From positions 1 through 64,000 of the forward strand of contig JAKCPI010002418.1 in NCBI GenBank assembly GCA_023213315.1: a stretch of DNA of 64,000 bases, read 5' to 3'. Positions 21,301-32,869 of the stretch are shown piece by piece. Position 1 is the stretch's first letter. Each line of letters starts with the position of its first letter. The notes below the pieces were generated by a model. That model had not been told where the DNA came from. It worked only from the letters and a program-made list of their open reading frames with translations, and searched no databases. The DNA comes from Euborellia annulipes (Eukaryota; Arthropoda; Insecta; Dermaptera; Anisolabididae). The translations under genes and the position numbers were made by a program.

Positions 21301-22602
21301 TATGTTAAACTTTAAATAGTCATTGAAGTTAAATGGAATGTAAATTAAAAAAAAAAACTTCGTTGCGGTGCTCCCCATTTATATATTTATAGAAATAAAT
21401 ATTTTAATATTTATGTTTTTAAATATTACTTTACGATGTAAATTATTAAATAAATATGCTGATCTAAATTCAAATGAAAATATTTTTGTTTCAGGTAATA
21501 AATAATTTTTTTTATAATTTTTATAGAGAGCGTGAGAGAATTTGTTCCTAAATAATAATTTTATAGATTAAACATCCTTTCTTTTTTTTTTTATTTTTAG
21601 TTTATATATACAGTCTGTTAATGAGAACACCCACTTGCAATTTTCTTATTGGATATTCGCAATTAAGTGGATTTTTGCCTTCTAAATGAGTCAACTTGCA
21701 AATATTTAGTGTATTTTTCCTGCCTAGTGTTATTTAATAATCCATAATAAAAGAATCAGATGAAAAAAAATATTTGTGTAATTATATTAAAGGAAACTAT
21801 AAAAAAGTGCATCGTTTTATAAATTAAAAACTGTACAAACAAGATCTATATTTCTTTAGCAAACATAAATAAATCAAAAAGGACGTTAAATAGTCCTTCC
21901 TATACTTTAAATTTTATTTAGGATGTGAAACATAAAAAGATTTGTATGATAATAAAAAAGTGAATGTGTATATTTTTTATATGGGATTCTTCTCTAGTGA
22001 CTTAATAAAATAGTCAAATTTTTGATGAGCATCTACTAAAAGCTGGCTATAAATGATTGTGATAAAACAAAAAATTCACCTTGAAATTTTTTTAATGGAA
22101 AGAAACAATTTACGAGAATTTTACGATATTTCAAAAGATATAAAAAAAAATTATTAAATGAGAAAAATTGAAGTTTGAAATTCTATTTATTATATAATAA
22201 TTAATTAATAAAAACACGCGGGTCGCCTTAAGCTAGGCGCTTTGTGGAAAGGCACGTCTCTAGCACGAATGTTTTATTGAAGTTAGAGAACCATTAAATG
22301 GTTTTGTTGAACACAATCTCATTAATTTTAAAGCTAATCGCACACTTGGACTGACTCATTCGTTATTAAAAAAAAAAGTTTTTTTTAATCCTTTTTCGAT
22401 ATCTGAGGCTATTTAGGTTACGCCCATTATTAAAAAATTTTGAACAGGAAGCTAACTAGAATCTTTTTGTGAGTGTTCTCTTTCTTATCTTCTGCCTCTT
22501 CTTTAAAATTTTAATCTGATTTTAATAGATATTTTTGATGTGTTCAATTGCATTCATCTCTTCATTTGGACCTCCGTCATATGATATTCTGAATGTGTAC
22601 GC
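21301..22602. other. No gene seen
   Basis: AT-rich non-coding sequence. A short GC-richer patch at 22215-22260 has no recognised identity. Confidence 0.35.
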
Positions 22603-22879
22603 CAGTGGTTTCCAAACTTATGTTACCACGCCTCCCTTAAAAATGATTAATCTTATGACGCCTCCCCCTCCTCCTCCCATTTTATAATACAAAAACAAAA
22701 ATTTTTAATGCTAAAAAATATAAATTTATATAAAAATATATTTTTTTTTTATTTATTATTATTTATATTAAAACTAGCAATCATTTGGAAAATTGGTCCT
22801 GGTGGGCAATATTCGCGCCTCCCCTTAGATTAGTCCGCGCCTCCCTAGGAAAACGCGCCTCACAGTTTGGAAAACGCTG
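22603..22879. mobile_element. hAT-type MITE F, copy 1
   Basis: CAGTGGTTTCCAAACTT at the left and AGTTTGGAAAACGCTG at the right, with repeats of CGCCTCCC inside. A second copy lies at 24910-25223. A clean target duplication is not seen. Confidence 0.7.
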
Positions 22880-22916
22880 GTATAAGGGTATTTTATGGCT
22901 GGTGGAATTTGTATCA

Positions 22917-23122
22917 GGAATGAAAGTTAGAAGAAAACTCAACCAAAATTTTTTCTTTAAAAATATATTTTAACAGCTTACGGTTCGGCCTTGGTCAAAG
23001 CCATCCTCGGATGACCACTAACAGCTCCGAGGATGGCTTTGACCAAGGCCGAAACGTAAGCTGTTAAAATGTATTTTTAAAGAAAAAATTCTGGCTTCGT
23101 TTTCTTCTAACTTTCATTTCTG
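22917..23122. repeat. Near-perfect hairpin with hammerhead-like core
   Basis: About 95-bp arms with a 16-nt loop (23010-23025). The plus-strand right arm has CCGAGGA at 23027-23033, stem II GGCTTTG/CAAGGCC, and GAAAC at 23051-23055. The first conserved U of the hammerhead core (CUGANGA) is replaced by C. The left arm is its inverse complement with GAACC in place of GAAAC. Confidence 0.6.
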
Positions 23123-23139
23123 AAGAAAAATATTTTTCT

Positions 23140-23419
23140 CAAATCTTATTTTCACGCCCTAGGGGGGCGCCTAACTTGAATATAAAATTTCAACCACCTA
23201 GCTCAATTCCTTCATCTTTTAAATTGAACCCAGACAGACACACAGACAAACCATGTCGCGAAAACCATTTTTTTTGGATTCAGGAGACCTCAAAATGTGT
23301 ATATCCATCAAAGTCTCGACATCGAATTTTTGACATGAATCCAATACTTTCAGGGAGGGGGGGGGCATCTCTTTATATATGTATATTAACTTATACATAT
23401 AGGTAAGAGAAAGTAAAAA
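23140..23419 (-). mobile_element. Family B, 5'-half copy
   Basis: Covers AAGCTTATT-like block, CTAGCTCAATTCCTTCAT, the microsatellite (short), ATCAAAGTCTCGACATCG and the end GGTAAGAGAAAGTA. The hairpin half is missing; it directly adjoins the hammerhead hairpin. Confidence 0.75.
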
Positions 23420-23829
23420 TTCAAATCCGAATTGGGATTAGTTCTATATACAAAAAGATGCGGTAACTCACCCCAGTAAAATTCTAAGTGGACTAATCAT
23501 ATCTTACTTTTCTACCTAATGAAAAAAATCCCTACAAAATTCTGGAAGGGATTCGATGGGTTCCTAAGTTACCCAGTGTTATTATTATCTGTTTATGAGA
23601 GTTTCGAAATCTTCAAAAATTAATTCCGCCCCAGTAATAAGAAATTTTAGAATTTGAATTCATTTATAAATAATTATTTTAATTTTAATTTTATTTTATT
23701 TTGTAATTATTTTATTTTAATTTTCAACCCTTAATCCACCCCTGTGTAAAAGTATATTAAGGAAATTTGATTAACAAAAATATAGGCCATATAGAAAGAA
23801 TATAATGGTGACTTAAGAAAAGATAATAT

Positions 23830-24108
23830 AAAAATGTCCTCAGGCTTGGTGTAGTTGGTAGCGTGCCTACCTTCAATTCCGAACGTCGCGGGTTCGGACC
23901 CCCGAAACGTCGGCTAAGAAATATAAAGTTTTTATTTAACCTGGCTGCTGTTCCCGGGAAAGCTCCAGTTCTTTTTTCCAATTTAATTAATAACGGTTAA
24001 AGTATAAAATCTTATATGACTTGAGTTGCCGAAAAGACTGTATGTATGTATGTGTGTGAGTGTGACTGTGAATAAGAAAAAAGTGTGAGTTTTTAAAAAA
24101 AAAAAAAG
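23830..24108 (+). mobile_element. SINE family 1, variant head
   Basis: A-box region GGCTTGGTGTAGTTGGTAGC and a perfect B box GGTTCGGACCC within CGGGTTCGGACCCCCG. The middle differs (lacks the palindrome), while the tail TTATATGACTTGAGTTGCCG and GTGTGAG-rich end match the family. Confidence 0.75.
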
Positions 24109-24119
24109 ATAAAAAATAA

Positions 24120-24909
24120 AAAACTAATTTTTTTTCAATGACACCTACCTACACTCCCCCCTACCCCTTTTAGCAGCTTATATTCACCCTCTACCCTTGG
24201 TGAAATACAAAATATTTAATTTCATATTCAAAAGAATCGTTTTTCGCAGTCTAATTATTTGTTTCTATCATTTTTTTTTTTTTTCAACGATAAAATGCAT
24301 AATAATTACCTTTAATAAGACACTCAAGAGGGTGTGCTGGTTGACGGAGTGGTCAGGGTGGGTTACACTATATTAATTATTCACTTTGATTCACTTTAAA
24401 CACAATTAAAACAGAGAGCATAGCAGCTGGGCGCCTGCCAGCAGGACCACTTGCTCGACTGAACGAGAAACTTGACTCTCTCTTTATAGGAATAAATAAA
24501 TGAACATAACAATTCCCTTTTTATTAAAAGTAAAAAAAATACCTTTTGCTCTTATCTAACTATATTTAGAGCTGGAAAAGAATGTCAACAAGTTATTTGG
24601 AATATTCCAAGGCCTTTCTTAAATAATCAACCCTTCATCCCCCCTAATCAAAATAATAACCAACCCTATTTTTTGAACGTTTTCTATTTATTTGGCTTCG
24701 ATTTAGCTAAAATAAATTTAAAAAACATTTTTTTCAATTTTTTAACCTCCCTAATCCAATCTTAATAAATAAAATAATTAACAATGCTATCGCTTTCGGC
24801 GAGCTTCGCGTCATAGTCAGAAAAAAATTAAAACCCTGAAAAACTTGCCTGGATCCGCCTTTGGGTTTTACACATAGTATAATTTTCTAGAATGAGTCTT
24901 ACTTTAGGC
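24120..24909. other. No gene seen
   Basis: AT-rich, with C-rich patches at 24153-24170. A GC-richer segment at 24415-24480 could be exonic but has no supporting splice pattern. Confidence 0.3.
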
Positions 24910-25223
24910 CAGTGGTTTCCAAACTTTAACCTACCCTTAAAAATATTTAATCGTATGACGCCCCCCCCCCCCCACCACACACATTTAATAAAATAATACA
25001 AAAACAAAAATTTTTAATACTAAAAAATATAAACTTATATAAAAATATTTTTTTTTATTTATTCATATTAATTAAGGAAAACCTCCGTCCCAGAATCTTC
25101 TAAATTTTATTATTTTCTTTATAAAACTAGCAATCATTTGGAAAATTGATCTTGGTGGCCAATATTCGCGCCTCCCCTTAGACTAGTCCGCGCCTCCCAG
25201 GGGCGTCAGTTTGGAAAACGCTG
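24910..25223. mobile_element. hAT-type MITE F, copy 2
   Basis: Same ends as copy 1 (CAGTGGTTTCCAAACTT; GTTTGGAAAACGCTG) and the same internal order, including TTCGCGCCTCCCCTTAGA. Confidence 0.7.
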
Positions 25224-25384
25224 ATGTACGCTATAGATTATAAAAATTTTCTTCTTATTCTAAAGTCCAAATCCAGTTCTGCAGAGTTGAAAATCCAGAA
25301 TTTTTCTTTGGGTTCTATCTTCGTTATGAAAACTTCTCATTAATAATCAATAGAACAAATATAATGATAATTTTTTTCGAGAAT

Positions 25385-25566
25385 AAATGATAAATATAAA
25401 TATTTTCGAATATTTATAAATTTTACATCTTGAATTCTAATATATCGGAGGAAAATAAAAACTATATGTTGTCACGAAAAATCTGGTGACAAGCACAGAA
25501 CACAACTTTCGATTACCGAAGGTAAGAGAAAGTTGTGTGCTGTGCGATCAGTCACACCAGATTTTT
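25385..25566 (+). mobile_element. Family B, 3'-end fragment with hairpin
   Basis: From ATTTATAAATTTTACATCTT through the hairpin ATCTGGTGACAAGC...GTCACACCAGATTTTT. The GGTAAGAGAAAGT inner motif is intact. Confidence 0.75.
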
Positions 25567-26005
25567 GAAAAAAAAAAAAAGCTTCTCTTTTTCCTTCCCA
25601 AATGAAGAGATAATATTTATAAAATCGATTTTAGAAAGGAAGTAGTTTCGAAAGAGAATTATTTATAATATGTGTATCTAAATTGAGGCGTAACCATGCC
25701 TGGACCCGTATCGTGTCATTCACTCATGATGATTGGCATCATGGTCCGTTATGCTAACGCGTGTCGTGTCAACTTTGTGTCTTATTGCTACGCTTTGTTA
25801 ATCGCAAATCGTCTCTACTACGGGGACTCTGAACATAAATCGCCCTTCTTTCTAGCGGGATTCTTGGCAACTGTGCGGAACTGCATTTGAGCAACTCCCT
25901 TGATATGATAATTTCAAAAAAAAAAAAAAAAATTATGCCATGATTGTCACGAAGAAATACTATATCCGAACACGATTTAACCGCTCTAGATTTGATATTT
26001 GATTA
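25567..26005. other. No supported gene; GC-richer patch at 25690-25890
   Basis: The patch carries a 64-codon ATG-started plus frame without a recognised domain. No splice sites or homology could be argued, so it is not called as a gene. Confidence 0.3.
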
Positions 26006-26007
26006 TA

Positions 26008-26256
26008 TGGACCCTGTTATGCAATGATGTGTCAAAACCAAACATCGAGTTTTGAGAAAATCTTCATTAAAGTTTTTTGTTTTCATTGGATTATATATAA
26101 TTTTTGTTGTCAATTGTGCAAGTAACATTAAATATAAATTTTTTTAGGACATATTTCATAAAAAATACTATTAATTAAGCATTTGAAACAATATTCCGTG
26201 CTTAACTCAATTTTGAATTTTTTGGTCTTTGACACACCATTGCATAACAGGGTCCA
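26008..26256. mobile_element. Mariner-like MITE with TA duplication
   Basis: TGGACCCTGTTATGCAATG at the left and CATTGCATAACAGGGTCCA at the right (about 28-bp TIRs with one mismatch), flanked by TA. About 250 bp, non-coding. Confidence 0.8.
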
Positions 26257-26466
26257 TATAGGCCTATCTTCTTCGTTTATTAAAATTTAGATGATGGAGA
26301 TCCACAAAGGGAAACGATTGCAATGGAAACGTTTTAAAAAATATATTAAAATGTTAAAGAAGAGGCGATAACACTCACAAAGAGATTTACTAAAATTTTG
26401 AGTCAATTAATTGGTTTTCAAGAGGAAAAAAAAATGTTTGCAATTTTTTTGCTATTTACGTCAATA

Positions 26467-27020
26467 TGTTAATATAGAGAAAGTATTGATTTCAGGTCAA
26501 AAATTCCATGTCGAGATTTTGATGAGGTTTAACCCCGCAAAAGTGGTCTGCGTGTGTTCAACATAAAGCATGAAGGAAATGAGTTACGAGGTTTAAATTT
26601 TACATTCAAGTACTCCTCTGGCACGTGACACGAAGCTTTTGAACAAAATACGCCCATAAATACTTTATTGATATACATGGGCGTAGCTAGAGAATTTGGC
26701 TGGGGGCCCTGGGACCAGCCATCCTCCGGGGCCTTGAAGGCCCCATATTGACTCAATTTTTCTTGGGGTAGGGAGCCCCCCGGGACTCCCCTAATTACGC
26801 CCATGCATATATACTTTTTCAGTTTGTATTGATTATCACAAAATTGTATAGATTCTCTTTGAAATGTAAATATTTTTTTCTCTTTATTAATTTTGAAACT
26901 TCAATTCTAATATATTGTACAGTATATCGTCATTAAAGTCTGGTGTGACAAGCACAGAACACAACTTTCAATTATATAAGAGAAAGTTGGATGCTGTGCG
27001 ACCAGTCACACCAGATTTTT
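26467..27020 (+). mobile_element. Family B copy, with a nested GC-rich MITE
   Basis: 5' GAGAAAGTATTGATTTCA, shortened middle, and hairpin end AGTCTGGTGTGACAAGC...GTCACACCAGATTTTT. Interrupted at ACTTTATTGATATA by a separate element at 26676-26805. Confidence 0.75.
26676..26805. mobile_element. GC-rich hAT-like MITE nested in family B
   Basis: CATGGGCGTAGCTAG at the left and TTACGCCCATG at the right. Flanking ATATA/CATATATA suggests an eroded duplication. Ends resemble the CATAGGCGTAGCC family at 55819 and 60048. Confidence 0.65.
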
Positions 27021-27191
27021 CAATCACTTAATAGCCAATTCAATTGAAGAGTGAAAATTAAAATGTGCTTTGATTCCAATTGAAAAATTTTATCATGCTT
27101 TTAATAATTAACTTTTTCAAAGATTTATAATATCAGCATATTTATAATTTAAAAGAGAATTAGATTTGTAAAATTTATATGAATTACTCAC

Positions 27192-27313
27192 CAAATGATA
27201 GAGTCCTGGGGATAAAACGGTCCAGTGCGGAGACGGAGACGTTGAACGCAGCACTACTCAGCCCTTACTAATCCAATGCAGCAACGGTGGAAAGATTTGA
27301 AGCCGTTTTGAAC
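27192..27313 (-). other. Exon-like segment c (non-coding or terminal)
   Basis: On the minus strand it is bounded by a good acceptor (TGTCCATACAG) and a consensus donor (TTTG|GTGAGT), and is GC-richer than its surroundings. All three frames contain stops, so if real it is a UTR, a terminal coding exon, or part of a non-coding RNA. Same strand as exon-like segments a (51998-52139) and b (36920-37073). Confidence 0.35.
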
Positions 27314-28090
27314 CTGTATGGACAAGATTAAAAGCATGTAGAAAAGTATATCTATATATATTACTGTCTGTGTGATAATGCTATATGTGTGTGTGAAGTG
27401 CAAAGGGATTATTATATTCTGTTCCCATTTGAATTAAAGCAAGTATTTTAAAATGTTCTCTATTTCTATAATTCATTATGTGAATAAATAGAGGTAAAAA
27501 TTCTATTTTCTCCCTCAATAGTCTACTTATTAAAGAAAAACATAACATTACAAATGCGTCCCGGATTGAAGATACCTGAACCAAAGACATACCAATAATA
27601 AGAAAAATTTTTTAGTTCTTTGATTTAATTAATGCTTAGACTATCAGCGTTATTACTTCTTGTATTTATTGGAATGGTGTATGTTTTTAGATCAAAATTT
27701 GAAAAAGTAATAGTTTGAATAGACAGTGGAACATAATTGTATTTTACGAGATTTCTTATTGAAACGTAGTTTTTGATTTAAAAGTATGCCCCATTTCAAT
27801 GAGGATGATATAATACTAAACTTAAATGAAACTCCAATAATAAATTTAAATATAACTGTGAGTTGATACTTGCCTCGAATTGATCTCGAGGTTCTCTGGA
27901 AAGAATAAGACTGAAATATCGTTAATTTTTCTTGGAGTAGAATGAGAAAATCATTTCTGTAACATAAAAAAGAAAGAGAAATCGTTAGACAGATAGATAA
28001 ATATTCAGTTGTAAGAATGGGAAATAATAAAATTAACTCCAGAGGTGTCAATATAAACTTAGAAAGTCTCGTGATTTTAAATTTATAATT
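27314..28090. other. No gene seen
   Basis: AT-rich. A 163-codon minus-strand frame at 27692-28183 runs into repeat E sequence, lacks a recognisable domain and is not supported. Confidence 0.35.
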
Positions 28091-28091
28091 C

Positions 28092-28280
28092 ACTAGCCGC
28101 GCTGCCCGCCTTCGGCCTATGCCCCGGAAAGGCTGGAGATTCCCGGGGGCCATGGGATGTTTGGCCTTGCCAGTAAATAACACTCACAGCTTTGTTAGAT
28201 ATATGACTCACTTTAGTCCGAAAAGAATCGAGATGTTTTGAATACTAATATCTAATTCAAATATATAAATATCGAAAATA
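28092..28280 (+). repeat. Repeat E' copy, inverted relative to 30330-30490
   Basis: Head CACTAGCCGCGCTGCCCGCC, then AACACTCACAGCTTTGTTAG, GATATATGACTC and ATCGAGATGTTTTGAATACT. The same blocks occur in reverse at 30330-30490. Confidence 0.65.
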
Positions 28281-29388
28281 TTTAATTAAAATTAATTTAA
28301 TTGTATCTTTATTAAGTTAATATAATTTTAACCTAATTTCTAAAGATTACAAACAAAAAAAAAAACGAAGCATCTAACAGCTTTTTTCAACATTTCAAAT
28401 TAGTAGTAATATAAAATTTGCCCTCTTTAATTCTTAACCCAATCTAATATCAAAATTACAAGCATATAATTATTTATTTCCTTCTAAAACTCATCAATGT
28501 CATTTTTTTTAAGATTATACAGGTTCACAAATCTCTCCCCTTACTATAAAAAAAATAGGTGTTATAAAATGATAAAACGATAGAAATTAAATTTAATTGA
28601 AGTTACGGCATTGCGTTCCGCCTGTTAAGTGTCAGGCGTCATTCATTTGTTTGATAATTAATTTCAGTAACAGTACATATAAAATTTGATATATAAATGC
28701 ACCTGAATTATTTTCTACTAATAAAAATTATAAACAATATTTCTTCCCAAATTCCAGGTGAATAATAAAAATAAATTTATTTTCTATAGACAGAAAAGGA
28801 AATCGTGAATAGGTAAAAAAAAGTGATCTACGGTAATAAAGAATCTGACTCATCAATTCTCTTTTGTCCAATGAAAATAAAAAAAAACTCAACAATTTAA
28901 AATGAGAATTGAGTAAATAATTTTTTTTGTAAAATAAAATATTGAATAAATAATAGATCTAAAAAAAAAAAAAAAAAGATGTTCATTTCCATTCGAATGG
29001 GTATTAATGCATGTATTATTTATTTTGTTTATGAGCTCGATGCTCCTATTCAAGATAATTTAATTTTCTTAATTAACCAATTAACTCTTACTTTTTATCC
29101 ACTAATTAGATCTTGAATGTAAATACTTTTGAAGGGATGGAACCAAACTAATAAAAAAATTTTAATCTCGATAAGAAGGTATTTTTCCATCACATAACAA
29201 ATTTTAAATAAAAAATAAACTTGAAGGTCCAGAATTTTCTAGTCCAAGTAATAAAATATATTTATGGATTCACTGCGTGTATGAAGAGAGACATAATCTC
29301 ATTTTAATGGTCTTTTAACAGAGGAACTTCCTTATGTTTATTTTAATTAAGACTCTAAAGAATTTTATTTTATCCAATTAAAAATCTT
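28281..29388. other. No gene seen
   Basis: Very AT-rich non-coding sequence with poly-A runs. Confidence 0.4.
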
Positions 29389-29396
29389 TTCTCAAT

Positions 29397-30255
29397 TAGG
29401 GATGAAACGATACGAGTAAATACGAGTACTTACTCGATACTTTTCTTTCGATACCAAGTACTTTTGGAATCGATACTTGGAATCGAGTACCAAGTAGGTA
29501 TCGGTCAAAAATACTCGTATCGATACTCGGTCCTCGTACGCGATGATTAGTTAGGTCGGAAGAACATTTACGTCCATTTGTTCTTGTTTCCAATAGAAAT
29601 AAGTGGAATGGCTTATACCTCTGTATTTTAATTTTTATTATAGGAGTGTTTAACAGGGAAACAACTTGAAAAATTATTATTTTTGGGTAGAACCTCTAAA
29701 AAACTGAATTTTTTTCTTAGTCCTCGTTGTTTTTTTGTTTTTTTTTCAAGAACTTTATGTTTTATGCCTGTGGAGATTTAATCAAGATTCGCAGGGACTT
29801 TGCAGCCAGGAGATTAAATAAAAAAAATCTTTTATTTAATTTTCTACTGCCGACATTTCGGTCGCCAATCACGACCTTCATCAGGGCGAATATTGTCGAT
29901 TATACACGATCTTAAGTATTTTAATATTCATTGCAATTAAATATACAATTTCTTTTTACTTTGATTTGTACAAAAATATTATCATACTCGGAGGTTTCCG
30001 ATGATGAAGATCATGATTGGCGACCAAAACGTCGGCAAATAGAAATTAAATAAAAGATTTTAATTTAATCTCCTGGCTGCAAAGTTCCTGCGAATACTTA
30101 CTGCTGTTTTTGTTTATATTTAATTGAACGAAAAATTGACCGATACGAGTAAGTATCGATACTTTCAATCGATACCGAGTAGGTACTCGATACTTTGCGA
30201 CCGATACCAGTATCGAGTAAAAGTATCGATACCTCGGTGGTATCGTTTCATCCTA
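29397..30255. mobile_element. hAT-type element with 8-bp duplication TTCTCAAT
   Basis: TAGGGATGAAACGATAC at the left and GTATCGTTTCATCCTA at the right, flanked by TTCTCAAT at 29389-29396 and 30256-30263. Subterminal regions are built from repeated GATACGAGTA/TACTCGATAC motifs on both sides. The core (about 29760-30100) is a hammerhead-bearing inverted repeat instead of a transposase gene. Confidence 0.9.
29760..30100. repeat. Inverted pair with hammerhead-like cores inside the hAT element
   Basis: Arms share CCAGGAGATTAAAT..., TTTTATTTAATTT and CGACATTTCGGTCGCC / complement. On the minus strand CTGATGA (29877-29883), a stem II with GGTCG...CGACC, and GAAAT (29854-29858) form a well-ordered hammerhead-like core. 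The plus-strand partner at 30002-30031 is degenerate (GATGATGAAG...CAAAAC). Confidence 0.65.
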
Positions 30256-30329
30256 TTCTCAATACTTTAATTTTTACCCAATATGTATTTTATATGGGCT
30301 GGAATTGAAAATTTGCGGCCAAAAATATT

Positions 30330-30490
30330 TAAATTTAAATATTTTCGAGATATATATATATTTGAATTAGATATTAGTATTCAAAACATCTCAATTCTTT
30401 TCGGAGTTAACTAAGTCATAGAGGTATATATCTAATAAAGCTGTGAGTGTTATTTATTGGCGAGCAAAACATCTCATGACCCCCGGGAGT
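30330..30490 (-). repeat. Repeat E' copy
   Basis: Reverse-complement partner of 28092-28280: ATTAGTATTCAAAACATCTC, AAGCTGTGAGTGTTATTTA and CCCCGGGAG. Confidence 0.65.
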
Positions 30491-30589
30491 AAAAAGAGAG
30501 TACCTAGTGATGTTACTTTTTTATTAGTATTCCCTCCTTGCTGAAGTTTCGGTCCCGATATTTATTTTCAAAAAGATTCATTGAAAATT

Positions 30590-31320
30590 GTAGATTTGAA
30601 TAGAACATAGACATTAGTGTGGTTCTTATTTATAGAGGTCAAATTATTTCTAGTTTTATTAGAACCCGTAGGTCTTTTCCATTCCATTAAAAAATAATGT
30701 CTGCAAAATTTGAACTCATTTATAAAACAGGAACTCGTGGCCCATTGCCTTTGAACTTTGAGAATTTGCACAATTTCATAAAACTAACCATTCACTTTGT
30801 TTTCGTCCACAAGGGACTAAACTTCAAATTCTAATAAAAATAAAAATTTATTATTTAGAATCTTTTATTGCTTAAAATTAACTTAAATAATAAATAATTA
30901 ATAGAACTAATGATTTTTAATAATATTCGTCAATTTTAATTATGCATTTGAATGTAACATATCAAAAAGTTCATTCAAACTATCTTTAAATTCTTTCTCG
31001 TCCTTGAGCCATAACACAGTGTAGAGTATGTCTCTTGTGCTAGGGGTCTAAATAATATTCCGTGGGTTAATTAGGATAAAATGCCGGTATGCGCATTGAA
31101 ATCTGATTCTAAAGAGACATAGATTAAATTGTATCATCTGTCAAAGTTCCTCAGCATAAATCTGTTCATATTTCTTTTTCATTTCAAAATTCGTCATTCA
31201 TATTTTTCAGTTCGATTATTAGGTATAAAATTATATTTAACAAATGTATGTTTAGTGAAATCCGAATTTAATTTATTCAAATGAATAGATCTCGAAAATT
31301 CTTTAAATAAAATTAAATGT
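30590..31320 (+). repeat. Unclassified dispersed repeat, longer copy
   Basis: Shares ordered blocks with 38135-38573: GCCTTTGAACTTTGAGAATT, TTCGTCCACAAGGGACTAAA, TCATCTGTCAAAGTTCCTC and TTTTTCAGTTCGATTAT. It holds an extra segment around 30918-31100 that includes a tRNA-like patch (CCATAACACAGTGTAGAGTA). Confidence 0.65.
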
Positions 31321-31744
31321 TAAACTAAACTCTATCAAAAATTTAAATTCAAATATCGAACGCTTTTAGAAATTAGAGGAACCCTCCGAATATTAATCCA
31401 ACAATGTGAATTACATTTTAAACAGCATATTATCGAAATAAAGAAGCTGCCCGAGAAATCTTCAAGAATTACAAAAAATAGAAAATTAAAGTAAACGAAA
31501 CGAAGTATGCTGGGTCAACAGTATTAAGGTTATGGAGAAAGAAAAACCAGCGAATGCTTTCCACGTTAAAATAATTTATTCGCAGATATTTCGGTAAGCC
31601 TAACGCAAACCATCCTCAGTGCTTCAAATTATATGATTGTGGAGCGTTTAACAAACTCATAAAATGCTTGAGAAGCCATTCTATATATGGAGGGGACAAA
31701 ATCGTATGAAGCAAGTCACTTTAGTGTATTAGAAGTACAGTAGA

Positions 31745-31926
31745 GCCCGGGAGCCGTGGCTCAGTGGGAAGACATTAGCTTCTCGCACCGGAGTCCCGGG
31801 TTCGCTTCCCATCCCAAGCGAGAAAAATTTATTTCATTTGATTTGACTACAAATCATTTGAAATAAATAGGGATGAGGTCTAAATGGCCTTAGATGCCGA
31901 GAAGGACCTTAAAAAAAAAAAAAAAA
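31745..31926 (+). mobile_element. SINE family 2, complete copy with 12-bp duplication
   Basis: Flanked by AAGTACAGTAGA at 31733-31744 and 31927-31938. tRNA-like head with GCCGTGGCTCAGTGGGAAGA (A box) and GGGTTCGCTTCCC (B box); then a palindrome around ATTTGACTACAAATCAT; tail ATGGCCTTAGATGCCGAGAA; poly-A. The duplicated target includes the first bases of the Tigger-like element, so the SINE landed in its end. Confidence 0.9.
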
Positions 31927-31931
31927 AAGTA

Positions 31932-32462
31932 CAGTAGAACCTCGATAAGTTAAACCTCGCTAAGTTCAAAACCTCCGTAACTTAAAAAATTTTTCAATTC
32001 CCTTCCCTTGACAGCGTAAAACCTCTATTACTTAAAGAACAAAACCTCTGTAACTTAAACAAATATTTTGAGCATAGCCCTCGATAACTTAAAATAATAT
32101 TTTGGTGACCTCTATAAGTTAAAGTATCATCAGACATTAACGACGAGATTTTTCTTCTTACATATCATCGAAAAAATAGTTGATGCAGAAAATCAAAAAT
32201 ACATGAAGCAGAAAAAAATTACTGATTTTTTTGTAAATAAATAAATCTATTAATTTAATTTATATTTAACTAAACTATTCTAAATAAACAAATAGATCAA
32301 ACGAAATTCCTTTTTCACTCACGTGCCCAAAGTCAATAAACCTCGGTACGTTAAAAATTATATTCAATAACATCTCTAACTTCAACTCTCGATAAGTAAA
32401 AAACTCGATAACTCAAATTTCTAACCGTTTCCCTTGAACTTTAACTTATCGAGGTTCTACTG
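31932..32462. mobile_element. Tigger-like MITE with TA duplication
   Basis: CAGTAGAACCTCGATAAGTT at the left and its complement at the right, ending TTCTACTG, both beside TA. The interior repeats AACCTC-TAAGTT-type motifs. Mariner/pogo superfamily by ends and target; non-coding. Confidence 0.9.
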
Positions 32463-32869
32463 TATTAGAAAGTACACGCGCCTGGTGGGTCACTGTGAGA
32501 AATTATCTTAAAGCATACAAAAAATTCGATTGTGTCTTATGTATATAGATGCTATTTTTCTCTCAGTGACTTGCTTCATACGATTTTGTCCCCTCCATAT
32601 ATAGAATGGCTTCTCAAGCATTTTATGAGTTTGTTAAACGCTCCACAATCATATAATTTGAAGCACTGAGGATGGTTTGCGTTAGGCTTACCGAAATATC
32701 TGCGAATAAATTATTTTAACGTGGAAAGCATTCGCTGGTTTTTCTTTCTCCATAACCTTAAATAGAAAATTATATTAGACAACCGAAAAGTAAAAATTTG
32801 TTAAAAAGAGGGCGGATAAAAAGGAAAGTAAAAGCTATGAGGCTTCTTTTTCCCCTCTTTTGTTTCTAG

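Larger units (their letters stand above)
31526..32760. repeat. Inverted pair of hammerhead-bearing repeats around a Tigger-like element
   Basis: Arms 31526-31723 and 32568-32760 are nearly identical inverse complements. The right arm (plus) has CTGAGGA at 32666-32672 and GAAAT at 32693-32697; the left arm has the same core on minus (31588-31619). Spacing fits a hammerhead with a stem II of GGTTTGCG/GGCTTACC-type partial pairing. Between the arms lie a Tigger-like element and SINE 2. Confidence 0.65.

Noticed and set aside
20874..21308. 144-codon Lys/Phe/Arg-rich plus ORF
   Set aside because: Lies across a hAT-type MITE with reiterated low-complexity sequence. No domain.
25696..25890. GC-richer 64-codon plus ORF
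   Set aside because: No recognisable motif and no splice or promoter context; could be part of an unrecognised repeat.
27692..28183. 163-codon minus ORF
   Set aside because: Starts in repeat E' sequence and shows no recognisable domain; AT-rich chance frame.
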